Assembly: GCF_900241005.1 (NCBI RefSeq)
Contig: NZ_OEST01000009.1
Span: 1 to 64,000, forward strand
Source of the DNA: Bacteroides cutis
Lineage (GTDB): Bacteria; Bacteroidota; Bacteroidia; Bacteroidales; Bacteroidaceae
DNA length: 64,000 bases
Direction of reading: 5' to 3'
How positions within the stretch are numbered: position 1 is the first letter of the stretch; each line of letters opens with the position of its first letter. Of this stretch, positions 43,635-52,443 are shown piece after piece. The notes below the pieces were generated by a model. It searched no databases, was not told the DNA's origin, and worked only from the letters and a program-made list of their open reading frames with translations. The position numbers were made by a program, and so were the translations under genes.

Positions 43635-45257
43635 ATGATACAAGAATACCAACTCCGTGTATTGCCCGAAATAGCGGCAAACGAACAACGCCTGAAAGAA
43701 TATCTCGTTTTGGAAAAAGGATTAAATTTACAGGCTATTACCGCAACACGTATACTGAAGCGGAGTATCGATGCACGCCAACGAACCATCTTCGTTAATC
43801 TTAGCGTACGTGCTTACATCAATGAACTGCCGAAAGAAAACGAATACCAACCTATTATATATAATAATGTGGAAAGAAAACCACAAGTCATAATAGTAGG
43901 TGCCGGTCCCGGAGGACTGTTTGCCGCATTGCGGCTTATCGAACTTGGCCTGCGTCCTGTCATCGTGGAGCGGGGTAAGAATGTGCGTGACCGTAAAAAA
44001 GACCTTGCCCTGATCGGACGAGAACAAACCGTGAACCCGGAATCCAACTACAGTTTCGGAGAAGGTGGCGCCGGAGCCTATTCAGACGGAAAGCTTTATA
44101 CCCGCAGCAAAAAGCGCGGAAATGTGGACAAGATACTGAACGTATTCTGCCAACATGGCGCCTCAACTGCCATACTCGTAGACGCCCATCCACATATAGG
44201 TACAGATAAATTGCCGCGTGTCATTGAAAACATGCGGAATACAATCATCGAATGTGGCGGAGAGGTACACTTCGAGACCCGTATGGATGCTTTGATCATT
44301 GAAGGCGACGAAGTGAAAGGCATCGAAACCAATACCGGAAAAACCATCCTTGGCCCCGTTGTCCTGGCAACCGGCCATTCTGCCAGAGACGTTTATCGCT
44401 GGTTGGCCACCAACCAAGTAGAGATTGAAGCCAAAGGGATTGCCGTGGGGGTCCGTTTGGAACATCCCGCCGATCTGATAGACCGGATACAATATCACAA
44501 TCGCAACGGACGGGGCAAATACCTGCCTGCCGCTGAATACAGTTTCGTAAACCAAGTAGACGGACGAGGTGTATACAGCTTCTGTATGTGTCCGGGTGGT
44601 TTCGTAGTTCCTGCCGCCAGCGGTCCACAGCAAATTGTAGTCAACGGCATGAGTCCCAGTAGCCGCGGTTCCCGTTGGAGTAACTCAGGAATGGTAGTGG
44701 AACTCCGTCCGGAGGACTTAAATGACCAAGAATTAAAAATTGACAACAAGGAATTAACTATGCAGCATGAAAGCACAGTACATTCCCAATCTTCCATTCT
44801 CAATGCCCAATTAAACATGATGTTCTTCCAGGAGGCCCTGGAACGTCTTTGTTGGCAGCAAGGCAATATGAAACAAACGGCACCCGCACAACGAATGACT
44901 GATTTCACCCAAAAAAAACTTAGTTACGATCTCCCTGAGAGTTCATACGCACCGGGGCTGGTTTCTTCTCCCTTGCACTTCTGGATGCCGTCATTCATAG
45001 CTAACCGGTTAAGTAAAGGTTTCCAGCAATTCGGAAAGTACAGTCACGGTTTTCTGACAAACGAGGCAATCCTGATAGGAGTAGAGACAAGGACTTCCGC
45101 CCCAGTCCGCATACTGCGAGATAAAGAAACCTTGCAACACATCCGGCTGAAAGGTCTGTTCCCTTGTGGAGAGGGAGCAGGATACGCCGGAGGTATTGTA
45201 TCAGCAGGTATCGATGGAGAACGATGTGCGGAAGCTGTTAAAGCTTACATGATTTAG
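43635..45257 (+). CDS. FAD-dependent dehydrogenase (COG2509 type) with in-frame insert
   Basis: This 540-aa flavoprotein of unknown substrate has an N-terminal alpha-beta domain (ILKRSIDARQRTIFVNLSV), then the dinucleotide-binding motif VIIVGAGPGGLFAALRLIELG. NYSFGEGGAGAYSDGKLYTR and the C-terminal FPCGEGAGYAGGIVSAGIDG follow, matching the uncharacterised FAD/NAD(P)-dependent dehydrogenase family. Codons 364-392 (44724-44810) read DQELKIDNKELTMQHESTVH and onward, Asn/Gln/Ser rich and unlike the flanks. They look like a repeat inserted in frame between EDLN and LNMMFFQEAL. It overlaps the convergent flavodoxin stop by four bases. Confidence 0.86.
   Translation: MIQEYQLRVLPEIAANEQRLKEYLVLEKGLNLQAITATRILKRSIDARQRTIFVNLSVRAYINELPKENEYQPIIYNNVERKPQVIIVGAGPGGLFAALRLIELGLRPVIVERGKNVRDRKKDLALIGREQTVNPESNYSFGEGGAGAYSDGKLYTRSKKRGNVDKILNVFCQHGASTAILVDAHPHIGTDKLPRVIENMRNTIIECGGEVHFETRMDALIIEGDEVKGIETNTGKTILGPVVLATGHSARDVYRWLATNQVEIEAKGIAVGVRLEHPADLIDRIQYHNRNGRGKYLPAAEYSFVNQVDGRGVYSFCMCPGGFVVPAASGPQQIVVNGMSPSSRGSRWSNSGMVVELRPEDLNDQELKIDNKELTMQHESTVHSQSSILNAQLNMMFFQEALERLCWQQGNMKQTAPAQRMTDFTQKKLSYDLPESSYAPGLVSSPLHFWMPSFIANRLSKGFQQFGKYSHGFLTNEAILIGVETRTSAPVRILRDKETLQHIRLKGLFPCGEGAGYAGGIVSAGIDGERCAEAVKAYMI
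44724..44810 (+). repeat. Repeat-like in-frame insertion inside the FAD dehydrogenase gene
   Basis: An 87-bp, 29-codon AT-rich segment has a partially inverted-repeat layout (AATTAAAAATTGA near the left end, TCAATGCCCAATTAA at the right end). It keeps the frame and adds a hydrophilic stretch. Its coded string resembles the ELRMKN stretch at 21828-21926. Confidence 0.5.
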
Positions 45258-45757
45258 AACTCTTTCTTTAATAGTACGCACCACTCCTTAATACGTCTAT
45301 CAGTCATCTTCGACTGGTTCTCGATATCAATCACCAGTCCGCACCATTTGCCGTCGCGCAGAGCCCTGGACTGATTGAAAGAATAATCATCCGTAGGAGT
45401 AAAGCCTACGAGAACAGCCCCCGCTTTCTCGAAGGCTTCTCCCAAGATACCTAAACCATCAGCAAAATTATCGGGATAATTCACCTGATCGCCCAATCCG
45501 AACAGAGCGACCTTCTTTCCTTTCAAGTCCAGCGCCTCCAGTTCGGGTATCAACTCGTCCCAATAAGTCGGCAATTCACCGTCAAACCAAGTAGATACAC
45601 CGATTATCAAGTCTTCATACGCTTCGAAGTCGTTTCCCCACGCTTTCTCTACCGGAATTATATCCATATTCTCCGCACCGAACGTCTCGCGGATTTTTTT
45701 CGCTATCTGTGAAGTTTTCACGGCATTAGCCGAATAAAACAATCCTATCTTCTTCAT
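45254..45757 (-). CDS. fldA: Flavodoxin
   Basis: This 167-aa FMN electron carrier has the phosphate-binding loop IGLFYSANAVKTSQIAKKI at the N-terminus. The canonical T/S-rich loop is altered to SANAVKT. The two isoalloxazine-flanking loops, GVSTWFDGELPTYWDE and FGLGDQVNYPDNFADGLG, are typical of long-chain flavodoxins. I start at ATG 45757 (MKKIGLFYSAN). The longer open frame to 45964 lies antisense inside E1. It follows the E1 gene by 22 bases and ends overlapping the convergent FAD-dehydrogenase gene. Confidence 0.93.
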   Translation of the reverse strand: MKKIGLFYSANAVKTSQIAKKIRETFGAENMDIIPVEKAWGNDFEAYEDLIIGVSTWFDGELPTYWDELIPELEALDLKGKKVALFGLGDQVNYPDNFADGLGILGEAFEKAGAVLVGFTPTDDYSFNQSRALRDGKWCGLVIDIENQSKMTDRRIKEWCVLLKKEF

Positions 45758-45779
45758 ACTGTTTACTTTTTTATAGTTA

Positions 45780-47816
45780 TTAGAATTCCAATAACTTTTT
45801 AGCAGCTTCATAAATCTTGTCTCCATCCGGCAGAATGGCACGTTCCAATACCGGGTGGAAACCCACCGGGGTAAAGGTAGCCCCAACCCGCTGAACCGGC
45901 GCATCCAGATACTTGAACAAATCGGAACCGATACTTGCAGCAATCTCGCCGCCAAAACCGGCAAACACCTTATCCTCGTGTACCACCAACGCCTTACTTG
46001 TCTTTTTCACCGACTCGTAAATTGTCTCCTTATCCAGCGGTATCAAAGAACGTATATCGATGACTTCCACACTCCATCTGCCCTCTTTCTCCAAGCGTTC
46101 CGCCACATTCAGGCAGAAATGGGTAGTATTACCATAAGTAATGATACTCAAGTCGGAACCTTCCCGGCGGATGCGTGCCTTTCCAAAGGGGACTTCAAAG
46201 TCTTCGGGAACGACGGTTGCCGCATCTACCGAGTTATACAATGCCTTCGGCTCAAGGAACAAAGTAAATCCACGCGAGCGCATACTTGTACGTAACAATC
46301 CCGCAGCATCATCGGCAAAAGACGGACACACAATCCTTGCACCGGGCAAAGTGGCCAAAGCTCCCTCGATATTTTGCGAGTGATACAAACCGCCACCGAT
46401 ATACCCACCGGAAGCCAGGCGCAAAGTCACATTCGGAACGAACTTACCATTACTGCGCCAATACTCATGCGTACACTCCACATATTGCTCCACAGCAGGC
46501 CAAAAGTAATCGGCAAACTCCGCGCCCTCTATCACTACACGTATTTTGGGGTCGTAACGGCTCATGCCGTTTGCTGTTCCCACGATATAATCCTCAGCGA
46601 TAGGCGCACTGAACACACGGGCTTCCCCAAACTCCTGTTGCATGCCTTTCGTCACATTGAACACGCCCCCCTTATCCTTATTGGCAACATCCTGCCCCCA
46701 GATAAAGGTATCCGGATTATGACGGAACTCCGCTTTCAACGTCTCATTGATAGCGTTCACCAAGAACTTCTTCTCACCCTCCGTCTCGTTGTGCGTTCCA
46801 TCCTTATACTTCCTGGGCTCATACGGTTCGGGAAGTACATAGTCAAAAATGGTTTTCGGGTCAGGATCCGGCGCAGCAAGCGCTTTACGGTTTGCAGCAG
46901 ACAAGTCTTTTCTGGCTTTTTCTTCTATCGTTTTCAATTCCTCTTCAGTAAGACGTTTGTAGCGCAACAACATCCGGCGAAACTTCATCAATGGATCAGC
47001 TGCCTTCACGTATGCCAATTCTCCCTCATCCCGGTACAAGGTATGTTTGTCCGAATTAGAGTGCGAACCGATACGGACACAGTTGGCATGTACAATGACC
47101 GGATTGCGATTGAGCAACGCATACTCTTTGGCTTCTGTCATGGCATTCATCGAATCGAACACATCCTTGCCGTTGCAGTGAATGATTTTCAAATTCTTGA
47201 AGCCCGAGAAATTGTCGGCAACCTTACGTGCAGCCGTCTGATCTTTCTTCGGGACAGAAATGCCGTAACCATTATCTTGCCAGACAAAGATTACCGGTAG
47301 TCGTTCCAGACTGGCACCATTGACCGCTTCATACACAAATCCTTCGGAAGAAGCCGACTCGCCGTGCGAAGTAATAACCACCCCCTTGTGACCATAGTAA
47401 ACCATGGCACGTGCCACACCGGCCGCATGCAGATCGTGTGTCCCCGTAGCCGAAGATATGTTCTCGATATGCCATTCGGGTTTCGCAAAATGGTTGGACA
47501 TATGCCGTCCACCACTACCTGGGTCAGTAGCCTTAGAAATACCGTTCAATATCAGTTCTTCCACAGTCATTCCGGCAGAAAGAGCCGTCAGCATATCACG
47601 GTAATAAGGGAAGAGGAAATCTTCGCCTTTAGTAAATATCTGCCCCATAGCCAGCTGGATACCATCGTGTCCGGCATAAGGAGCATGATAAGACCAGCCC
47701 AGGGATTGTAACAAATAAGATGGGGCCTTTTCGTCCAGTGCACGCCCCAAAGTCATCAGGTAATACCACTTCTTCAGGGTTTCCACATCCGTGGTCTTTA
47801 TATCATATTTCTTCAT
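45780..47816 (-). CDS. 2-oxo-acid dehydrogenase E1, fused alpha and beta subunits
   Basis: This thiamine-pyrophosphate enzyme decarboxylates a 2-oxo acid and passes the acyl group to E2 lipoate. The 678-aa chain joins an alpha-type domain (residues about 1-320, with HGESASSEGFVYEAVNG and WQDNGYGIS at the TPP site) to a beta-type domain (about 345-678, with FSAPIAEDYIVGTANGMSRY and VHEDKVFAGFGGEI). The usual GDG of the TPP motif reads HGE here. The order with E2, lipoate ligase and E3 in one operon points to a branched-chain 2-oxo-acid dehydrogenase complex. A pyruvate role is possible but less likely in an anaerobe with ferredoxin oxidoreductases. Confidence 0.92.
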   Translation of the reverse strand: MKKYDIKTTDVETLKKWYYLMTLGRALDEKAPSYLLQSLGWSYHAPYAGHDGIQLAMGQIFTKGEDFLFPYYRDMLTALSAGMTVEELILNGISKATDPGSGGRHMSNHFAKPEWHIENISSATGTHDLHAAGVARAMVYYGHKGVVITSHGESASSEGFVYEAVNGASLERLPVIFVWQDNGYGISVPKKDQTAARKVADNFSGFKNLKIIHCNGKDVFDSMNAMTEAKEYALLNRNPVIVHANCVRIGSHSNSDKHTLYRDEGELAYVKAADPLMKFRRMLLRYKRLTEEELKTIEEKARKDLSAANRKALAAPDPDPKTIFDYVLPEPYEPRKYKDGTHNETEGEKKFLVNAINETLKAEFRHNPDTFIWGQDVANKDKGGVFNVTKGMQQEFGEARVFSAPIAEDYIVGTANGMSRYDPKIRVVIEGAEFADYFWPAVEQYVECTHEYWRSNGKFVPNVTLRLASGGYIGGGLYHSQNIEGALATLPGARIVCPSFADDAAGLLRTSMRSRGFTLFLEPKALYNSVDAATVVPEDFEVPFGKARIRREGSDLSIITYGNTTHFCLNVAERLEKEGRWSVEVIDIRSLIPLDKETIYESVKKTSKALVVHEDKVFAGFGGEIAASIGSDLFKYLDAPVQRVGATFTPVGFHPVLERAILPDGDKIYEAAKKLLEF

Positions 47817-47835
47817 GATGTGATTGTTTTAATGT

Positions 47836-49161
47836 TTATTCTTTCCAGTTTTCAAGGTACTCTTTAATGAAGTAGAGGAATTTTCCTCCCAACGAACCAT
47901 CCACCACCCGGTGGTCGTAAGACAAAGACAGATACATCTTGTGGCGGATAGCTATCACATCCCCCTCGGGAGTCTCGATAACCGCCGGTTTTTTCTCAAT
48001 CACCCCTACTCCCAAAATCGCCACTTGCGGCTGGTTGATGATAGGCGTACCGAACAAAGACTTGAACGTACCGAAGTTGGTGATCGTAAACGTACCTCCG
48101 GAGATATCGTCCGGCATCAATTTGTTGATACGGGCTTTGCCGGCAAGCCCGTCAATGGAGATTGCCAATCCGTTCAGGTTCAGCCGGTCTGCATCATGTA
48201 CCACCGGAACTATCAGGTTACCGTCATTCTGCGTCACGGCAATACCGATGTTGACATGCTTCTTATAAAGGATATTATACCCTTCTACCGACACATTCAC
48301 CTGCGGATAAGCAACCAGCGCTTTCGCCGTAGCTTCGGTGATGGCAGGCATGTAGGTCAGCTTCACCCCTTCGCGTTTCCGGAAAGCTTCTTTATGCTCT
48401 TCGCGCCATTTCACCAGTCTGGTCATATCCACCTCAACCAGCGTAGTAACGTGTGGAGAGGTATGTTTGGACATCACCATGTGGTCGGCAATCATCCGGC
48501 GAACACGATCCATTTCTTTCACCTCTACCGACGGATCATTAGGAGCTACGGGACTTTGCTGTGCAGCAGATGATGATACGGTTTCTGAAACAGGTTGAGG
48601 AGCAGATTGCGGTTTCGAAGCAGAAGCACCGGCAGTACCTTGCTGTTTTTGCACGATATACCGTTTGATGTCTTTCTTGCTCAACCGCCCCTGATATCCC
48701 GTTCCGGGAACAGTATCCAGTTCTTCTTTCTGAATTTTTGCCTCGCGAGCCAACTGAAGGACAACAGGAGAATACCAGCGTTCATCATCAGACTTCACAG
48801 CCTTAGCCACCGGTTGCCCGGAAACAGAAGCGGAAACGGATCCAACAGCAGATGTAGATGTAACCGTATCCGCAGCAGATACCCCGGCAGATACTTCTTC
48901 CGCAATTTCCTCTTCTTCCCCGCCAATATCCACCACAGCAACCACCGTACCGACAGCTACCGTATCACCTTCCTTAAACAGGATTTCCACCATCTTTCCA
49001 GCTACCGGGGACGGTATCTCGGCGCTGACTTTGGCAGTATTTACTTCAAACAGCACATCATCCTCTTTGATGACGTCTCCCACTTGTACCGACCAGGAAA
49101 TAATAGTCCCTTCGGTTATACTTTCGCCCAACTTGGGCATCTTTATTTCAAATCTTGACAT
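47836..49161 (-). CDS. 2-oxo-acid dehydrogenase E2 (dihydrolipoyl acyltransferase)
   Basis: This is the core of the complex (441 aa). It has an N-terminal lipoyl domain with the lipoylated Lys44 in VNTAKVSAEIPSP and an Ala/Ser/Thr/Val linker. A peripheral-subunit-binding domain (about residues 133-168, SPVVLQLAREAKI and GRLSKKDIKRYI) follows, then a second Ser/Ala/Gln linker and the catalytic domain with HRVVDG (His417, Asp421) near the C-terminus. A single lipoyl domain is present. It lies 19 bases before E1 on the same strand and downstream of the lipoate ligase that would modify it. Confidence 0.94.
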   Translation of the reverse strand: MSRFEIKMPKLGESITEGTIISWSVQVGDVIKEDDVLFEVNTAKVSAEIPSPVAGKMVEILFKEGDTVAVGTVVAVVDIGGEEEEIAEEVSAGVSAADTVTSTSAVGSVSASVSGQPVAKAVKSDDERWYSPVVLQLAREAKIQKEELDTVPGTGYQGRLSKKDIKRYIVQKQQGTAGASASKPQSAPQPVSETVSSSAAQQSPVAPNDPSVEVKEMDRVRRMIADHMVMSKHTSPHVTTLVEVDMTRLVKWREEHKEAFRKREGVKLTYMPAITEATAKALVAYPQVNVSVEGYNILYKKHVNIGIAVTQNDGNLIVPVVHDADRLNLNGLAISIDGLAGKARINKLMPDDISGGTFTITNFGTFKSLFGTPIINQPQVAILGVGVIEKKPAVIETPEGDVIAIRHKMYLSLSYDHRVVDGSLGGKFLYFIKEYLENWKE

Positions 49162-49227
49162 ATCGTTAAGTTTTAGGTTTCAGTCCCACTCTCATATAAA
49201 CAAACATTTAATAAATAAGGTTTTAAC

Positions 49228-49980
49228 TTAAGTAAAACTTAATATCACCTTATTGAATATCCACTCCTCGCCGGCATACTTCTGCTGCCTTAAACACTCT
49301 ATCGCCTTTAAATCTTCACCGGTAAAGCGATATATCGAATTTCCCGCTTCCTCCAGAAACGAATGGAGCAACAACCGCATGAAACGCTTGATGGACATGG
49401 CAGGAGACAGTAGTCCGCTGAGATTAGTCACCTCGCTCGGCACGGAAGGCACGGCATGTACCTTCTTCCGAGAACCCGGCAACCAGTTTTCCTCCTCCGA
49501 GTTTCCACGCAAGGCAGCATTCAGTTTATTCAAGTCTGTGGAATACAGCAAAGTACAATGATACATTACACGGTTCTTATGGATGCACTGAGCACTGCCC
49601 GATATCTTCCGTCCACCCACATAAATCCCCATCCGCTTATCGGCATAAGCATCAATCCCCATCGTTTCAAGGAAATCGACTGTCCGTTGCAGGTAATATT
49701 CAAAGTCTGGACGCTCCACGGTTTCGATAAAGCTGAGATTGATATTCCCTTCATCATGATAGACCGCACCACCACCCGAGAAACGACGAGCCAACGCAAT
49801 ACCATTCTGCCGGAGATACTCTTCATCGACCTCTGCCTGTACACTTTGATGTTTCCCTATCACCACCGAAGGCGCAGATTGCCAAAGCATGAAAAAGTTA
49901 TCCCGTTTCTGTTTCAAAAGATATTCCTCTGCTGCCAGATGAAAATGGACATCCGTACAACGGTTGTCTATGCAGAACAT
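49228..49980 (-). CDS. Lipoate-protein ligase A family protein
   Basis: This enzyme attaches free lipoate to the E2 lysine, using ATP. The 250-aa sequence has FMLWQSAPSVVIGKHQSVQA, the RRFSGGGAVYHDEGNINLSF lipoate-binding core and the Lys of GGRKISGSAQCIHKNRVMYH, typical of LplA. The C-terminal domain is short. I start at ATG 49980 (MFCIDNRCTDVHFHL), whose first base is shared with the TAA stop of the E3 gene, a coupled stop-start. An open extension upstream overlaps E3 and is not family-like. Confidence 0.92.
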   Translation of the reverse strand: MFCIDNRCTDVHFHLAAEEYLLKQKRDNFFMLWQSAPSVVIGKHQSVQAEVDEEYLRQNGIALARRFSGGGAVYHDEGNINLSFIETVERPDFEYYLQRTVDFLETMGIDAYADKRMGIYVGGRKISGSAQCIHKNRVMYHCTLLYSTDLNKLNAALRGNSEEENWLPGSRKKVHAVPSVPSEVTNLSGLLSPAMSIKRFMRLLLHSFLEEAGNSIYRFTGEDLKAIECLRQQKYAGEEWIFNKVILSFT

Positions 49981-51329
49981 TACGCAAAGAGTGTTTCGTG
50001 GAAAATCTCGCCCACCGTGGGATGCGGGAATACGCTCTTCTGGAATTCCTCTACCGTATAACCATGCTGCACGGCAATGCCCGCTATCACAATGAGTTCC
50101 GACGCCGGATTGCCCAGCAGATGACAACCTATGATATGGTCACCGTCATCCAGTATCAATTTACAAAGACCATTCGCTCCTTCATTCTCGGCAACGAAAC
50201 GCCCGGAATATACCATCGGCAGTTTCTGCACATGATAGCTGACACCGGCGGCTTTCAGTTCCTCCTCCGTCTTGCCCACACCGGCAACTTCAGGATTGGT
50301 ATAGACCACACCCGGGACACAATCGTAGTTCATCCGGTCTTCCACATTCAAAATATGGTTAATGGCAACTTCGCTCTCGCGGATAGCCGTATGTGCCAGC
50401 ATAGAGCGCCCGGTTATATCTCCACAGGCATATACCCCGGGATGGGAAGTGAGCATATGCTCGTCCACCTTCACGCCGTTATGCAGCAGTTCGATGTTCA
50501 GCCTGTCCAGCCCCACTTGTCCCAGATTGGCCTTTCGCCCTACACTTATCAACGTCTTTTCGGCTTCTATCCGAGAAGTCTTACCCTCCCTTTCAATAGT
50601 AACCCCCGTATTGGAGACTGCGGTCACTTTGGTATTCAGGTAGAAGTCAACACCCCGTTTCAAGTAGTCCGAGCGAAGCATTCCACTGGTTTCCTTATCC
50701 ATTGCCCCCAGAATTTCGGGCATCATCTCGATGACACTGACCTTTACTCCCATACTATTAAAGAAAGAAGCAAACTCCATCCCGATGACCCCTCCGCCGA
50801 CAATGGCGAGCGACCGAGGAAGTACTTTACTTTCGAGCGCTTCCTTTGAAGTCCAGTAATCGGTTTCGGCCAGTCCCGGGATGGGCGGAATGACGGTATC
50901 GGAGCCGGTACATATCAACAGATAAGTCACTTCATACCTCTCCCCTCCTGCCGAGATGCGGAACAGCCCGTTTTCCTCGCCCTCAATCACGGCTTCCTGT
51001 TCCACAACGGCAGTACCGTATGAGGTGACCGTCATCTTTACACCTCCCGTCAGCATCTTCACGACTTTATCTTTCCGGCCTATAATCTTCTCCATATCAA
51101 AGGCAGGAGCATCGGGTAGAGATATTCCATATTTGGAAGTCCCCTTCATGCTGTCCCACAACTTGGCAGAATAGAGTAATGTTTTAGTGGGAATACACCC
51201 TTCATTCAGGCAAACGCCACCTATGGTCTTCTTTTCAAACAGAACAGTCTTCAAGCCGCCTGCCGCCGCACGTTCGGCCGCTGTATAACCGGCAGGCCCC
51301 CCGCCGATTATGGCTATATCATATTTCAT
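49980..51329 (-). CDS. lpdA: Dihydrolipoyl dehydrogenase (E3)
   Basis: This flavoenzyme reoxidises dihydrolipoate on E2 with NAD+. The 449-aa protein has the FAD motif AIIGGGPAGYTAAERAAAGG and the redox disulfide Cys40/Cys45 (GGVCLNEGCIPTK). The NAD motif is AIVGGGVIGMEFASFFNSMG, and the C-terminal catalytic dyad is in FPHPTVGEIFHE. It is the first gene of the operon lpdA - ligase - E2 - E1 - flavodoxin and diverges from a LuxR-type regulator across 413 bases that hold an AT-rich dyad. Confidence 0.95.
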   Translation of the reverse strand: MKYDIAIIGGGPAGYTAAERAAAGGLKTVLFEKKTIGGVCLNEGCIPTKTLLYSAKLWDSMKGTSKYGISLPDAPAFDMEKIIGRKDKVVKMLTGGVKMTVTSYGTAVVEQEAVIEGEENGLFRISAGGERYEVTYLLICTGSDTVIPPIPGLAETDYWTSKEALESKVLPRSLAIVGGGVIGMEFASFFNSMGVKVSVIEMMPEILGAMDKETSGMLRSDYLKRGVDFYLNTKVTAVSNTGVTIEREGKTSRIEAEKTLISVGRKANLGQVGLDRLNIELLHNGVKVDEHMLTSHPGVYACGDITGRSMLAHTAIRESEVAINHILNVEDRMNYDCVPGVVYTNPEVAGVGKTEEELKAAGVSYHVQKLPMVYSGRFVAENEGANGLCKLILDDGDHIIGCHLLGNPASELIVIAGIAVQHGYTVEEFQKSVFPHPTVGEIFHETLFA

Positions 51330-51524
51330 AACGTTAAGGTTTTAAGTTAATTATAAACTGAATAACAAACAAAAGACGGTCAGAGTTCTATGTTTATATA
51401 AAAATCGTTCAATAAGACTATCTGTGGTATTCGATATAAAGAGAAAACTTTCGCTACTTTCATAAAAAACTTCTTCGTTATGGCTTACAAAATCTCTCAT
51501 CATCCATAAAATTCTATATTCGCA

Positions 51525-51590
51525 GACTAAGAATATAAAATCTTAAGTTGCGAATAATAATTCTAAGCTTAAGTTTATATATTCTTAATC
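51525..51590. repeat. Imperfect 23-bp dyad in the lpdA / LuxR divergent region
   Basis: GACTAAGAATAT...CTTAAG (51525-51547) and CTTAAG...ATTCTTAATC (51568-51590) are inverted copies with few mismatches, centred about 240 bases before lpdA and 185 before the regulator. It could be an operator for either. The rest of 51330-51742 shows nothing further that I can support apart from the -7 element. Confidence 0.45.
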
Positions 51591-51715
51591 AGCGTATAAA
51601 AATTATCATAAATAAAATGGAACTTTATACTTAACAAAGAGGAATTTAAAAATAAAGAATGAATAACTTTTCTCTTTATATCAATACCACTGTATCATAA
51701 CACAAAAATTATCCG

Positions 51716-51723
51716 TACTTTTG
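51716..51723 (+). promoter_or_regulatory. -7 element of the LuxR-type regulator gene
   Basis: TACTTTTG matches TAnnTTTG, 19 bases before the start codon, leaving a very short leader. No clear -33 element is seen. Confidence 0.55.
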
Positions 51724-51742
51724 TAGCAAACAAATTATCCTT

Positions 51743-52366
51743 ATGACAGCTCCCGAAATAGCAATCGTCGCTCCCAATACATTGACTTGTATAGGTTTGC
51801 AGAACCTTCTGGAAGAAATTATCCCGATGGCTACTATTCGTGTGTTCCACTCTTTCAGCGAGCTGATGGACGATACACCCGACATGTACGCCCATTATTT
51901 TATTTCTTCTCAAATCTATTTTGAACATACCGTGTTCTTTCTACCCCGCAAGCCAAAAACAATTGTATTGGCAAGAGGTAATAATCAGCCTCAACTGTCG
52001 GGAGTGCCCACACTGAATATTTATCAGGACGAAAAAGGTTTGGTGAAGGATATCCTCCAATTGCATCAGTACGGGCATCATCATGGACATCCGGGCACGC
52101 AACCGGATGGTAACCACCCGGGCATGTCTCCTCATGCCCACACCAATGCAGCCAGTGAGCACGACCTGTCCGCACGCGAAATAGAAGTACTGGTGTTATT
52201 GACCAAAGGTTTCATCAACAAGGAAATAGCCGACAAACTGAACATCAGCCTAACCACCGTTATCTCACACCGTAAGAATATTGTAGAAAAACTGGGCATC
52301 AAATCCGTATCGGGCTTGACTATTTATGCCGTGATGCACGGATATGTGGAGGCAGACCGGATATAA
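51743..52366 (+). CDS. LuxR-family regulator with degenerate receiver and His-rich linker
   Basis: This 207-aa regulator has a receiver-like domain at residues 5-105 and a LuxR (GerE) helix-turn-helix at about 140-205 (LSAREIEVLVLLTKGFINKE and ADKLNISLTTVISHRKNIVE). At the place of the phosphoacceptor Asp it reads HYFISSQIYF, so normal phosphorylation is unlikely. The linker 108-140 carries nine His residues (HQYGHHHGHPGTQ and HPGMSPHAH), which could bind metal. It is followed after 77 bases by a TonB receptor with a Met-rich segment, so a metal-responsive control of uptake is plausible but inferred. Confidence 0.87.
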   Translation: MTAPEIAIVAPNTLTCIGLQNLLEEIIPMATIRVFHSFSELMDDTPDMYAHYFISSQIYFEHTVFFLPRKPKTIVLARGNNQPQLSGVPTLNIYQDEKGLVKDILQLHQYGHHHGHPGTQPDGNHPGMSPHAHTNAASEHDLSAREIEVLVLLTKGFINKEIADKLNISLTTVISHRKNIVEKLGIKSVSGLTIYAVMHGYVEADRI

Positions 52367-52443
52367 ATTGTAATATCCTCATAAATTAGGATTGCATAGA
52401 CTGAAGATTTCGCTTTCCTTTGCAAACGAAATAAAACCAGTTT

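Noticed and set aside
45758..45964. Long N-terminal extension of the flavodoxin frame
   Set aside because: It lies inside the E1 coding region on the same strand in another frame, and flavodoxin homology starts exactly at MKKIGLFYSAN (45757).
46374..47300. 308-codon plus-strand frame opposite E1
   Set aside because: It is antisense to a fully conserved E1 gene, with basic, Arg/His-rich composition typical of a shadow frame.
49981..50127. Upstream extension of the lipoate ligase frame
   Set aside because: It overlaps the E3 gene and lacks family likeness. The ATG at 49980 forms a normal coupled stop-start with the E3 TAA.
49998..50849. 283-codon plus-strand frame opposite lpdA
   Set aside because: It is antisense to a conserved E3 gene and its composition is that of a reverse-strand shadow.
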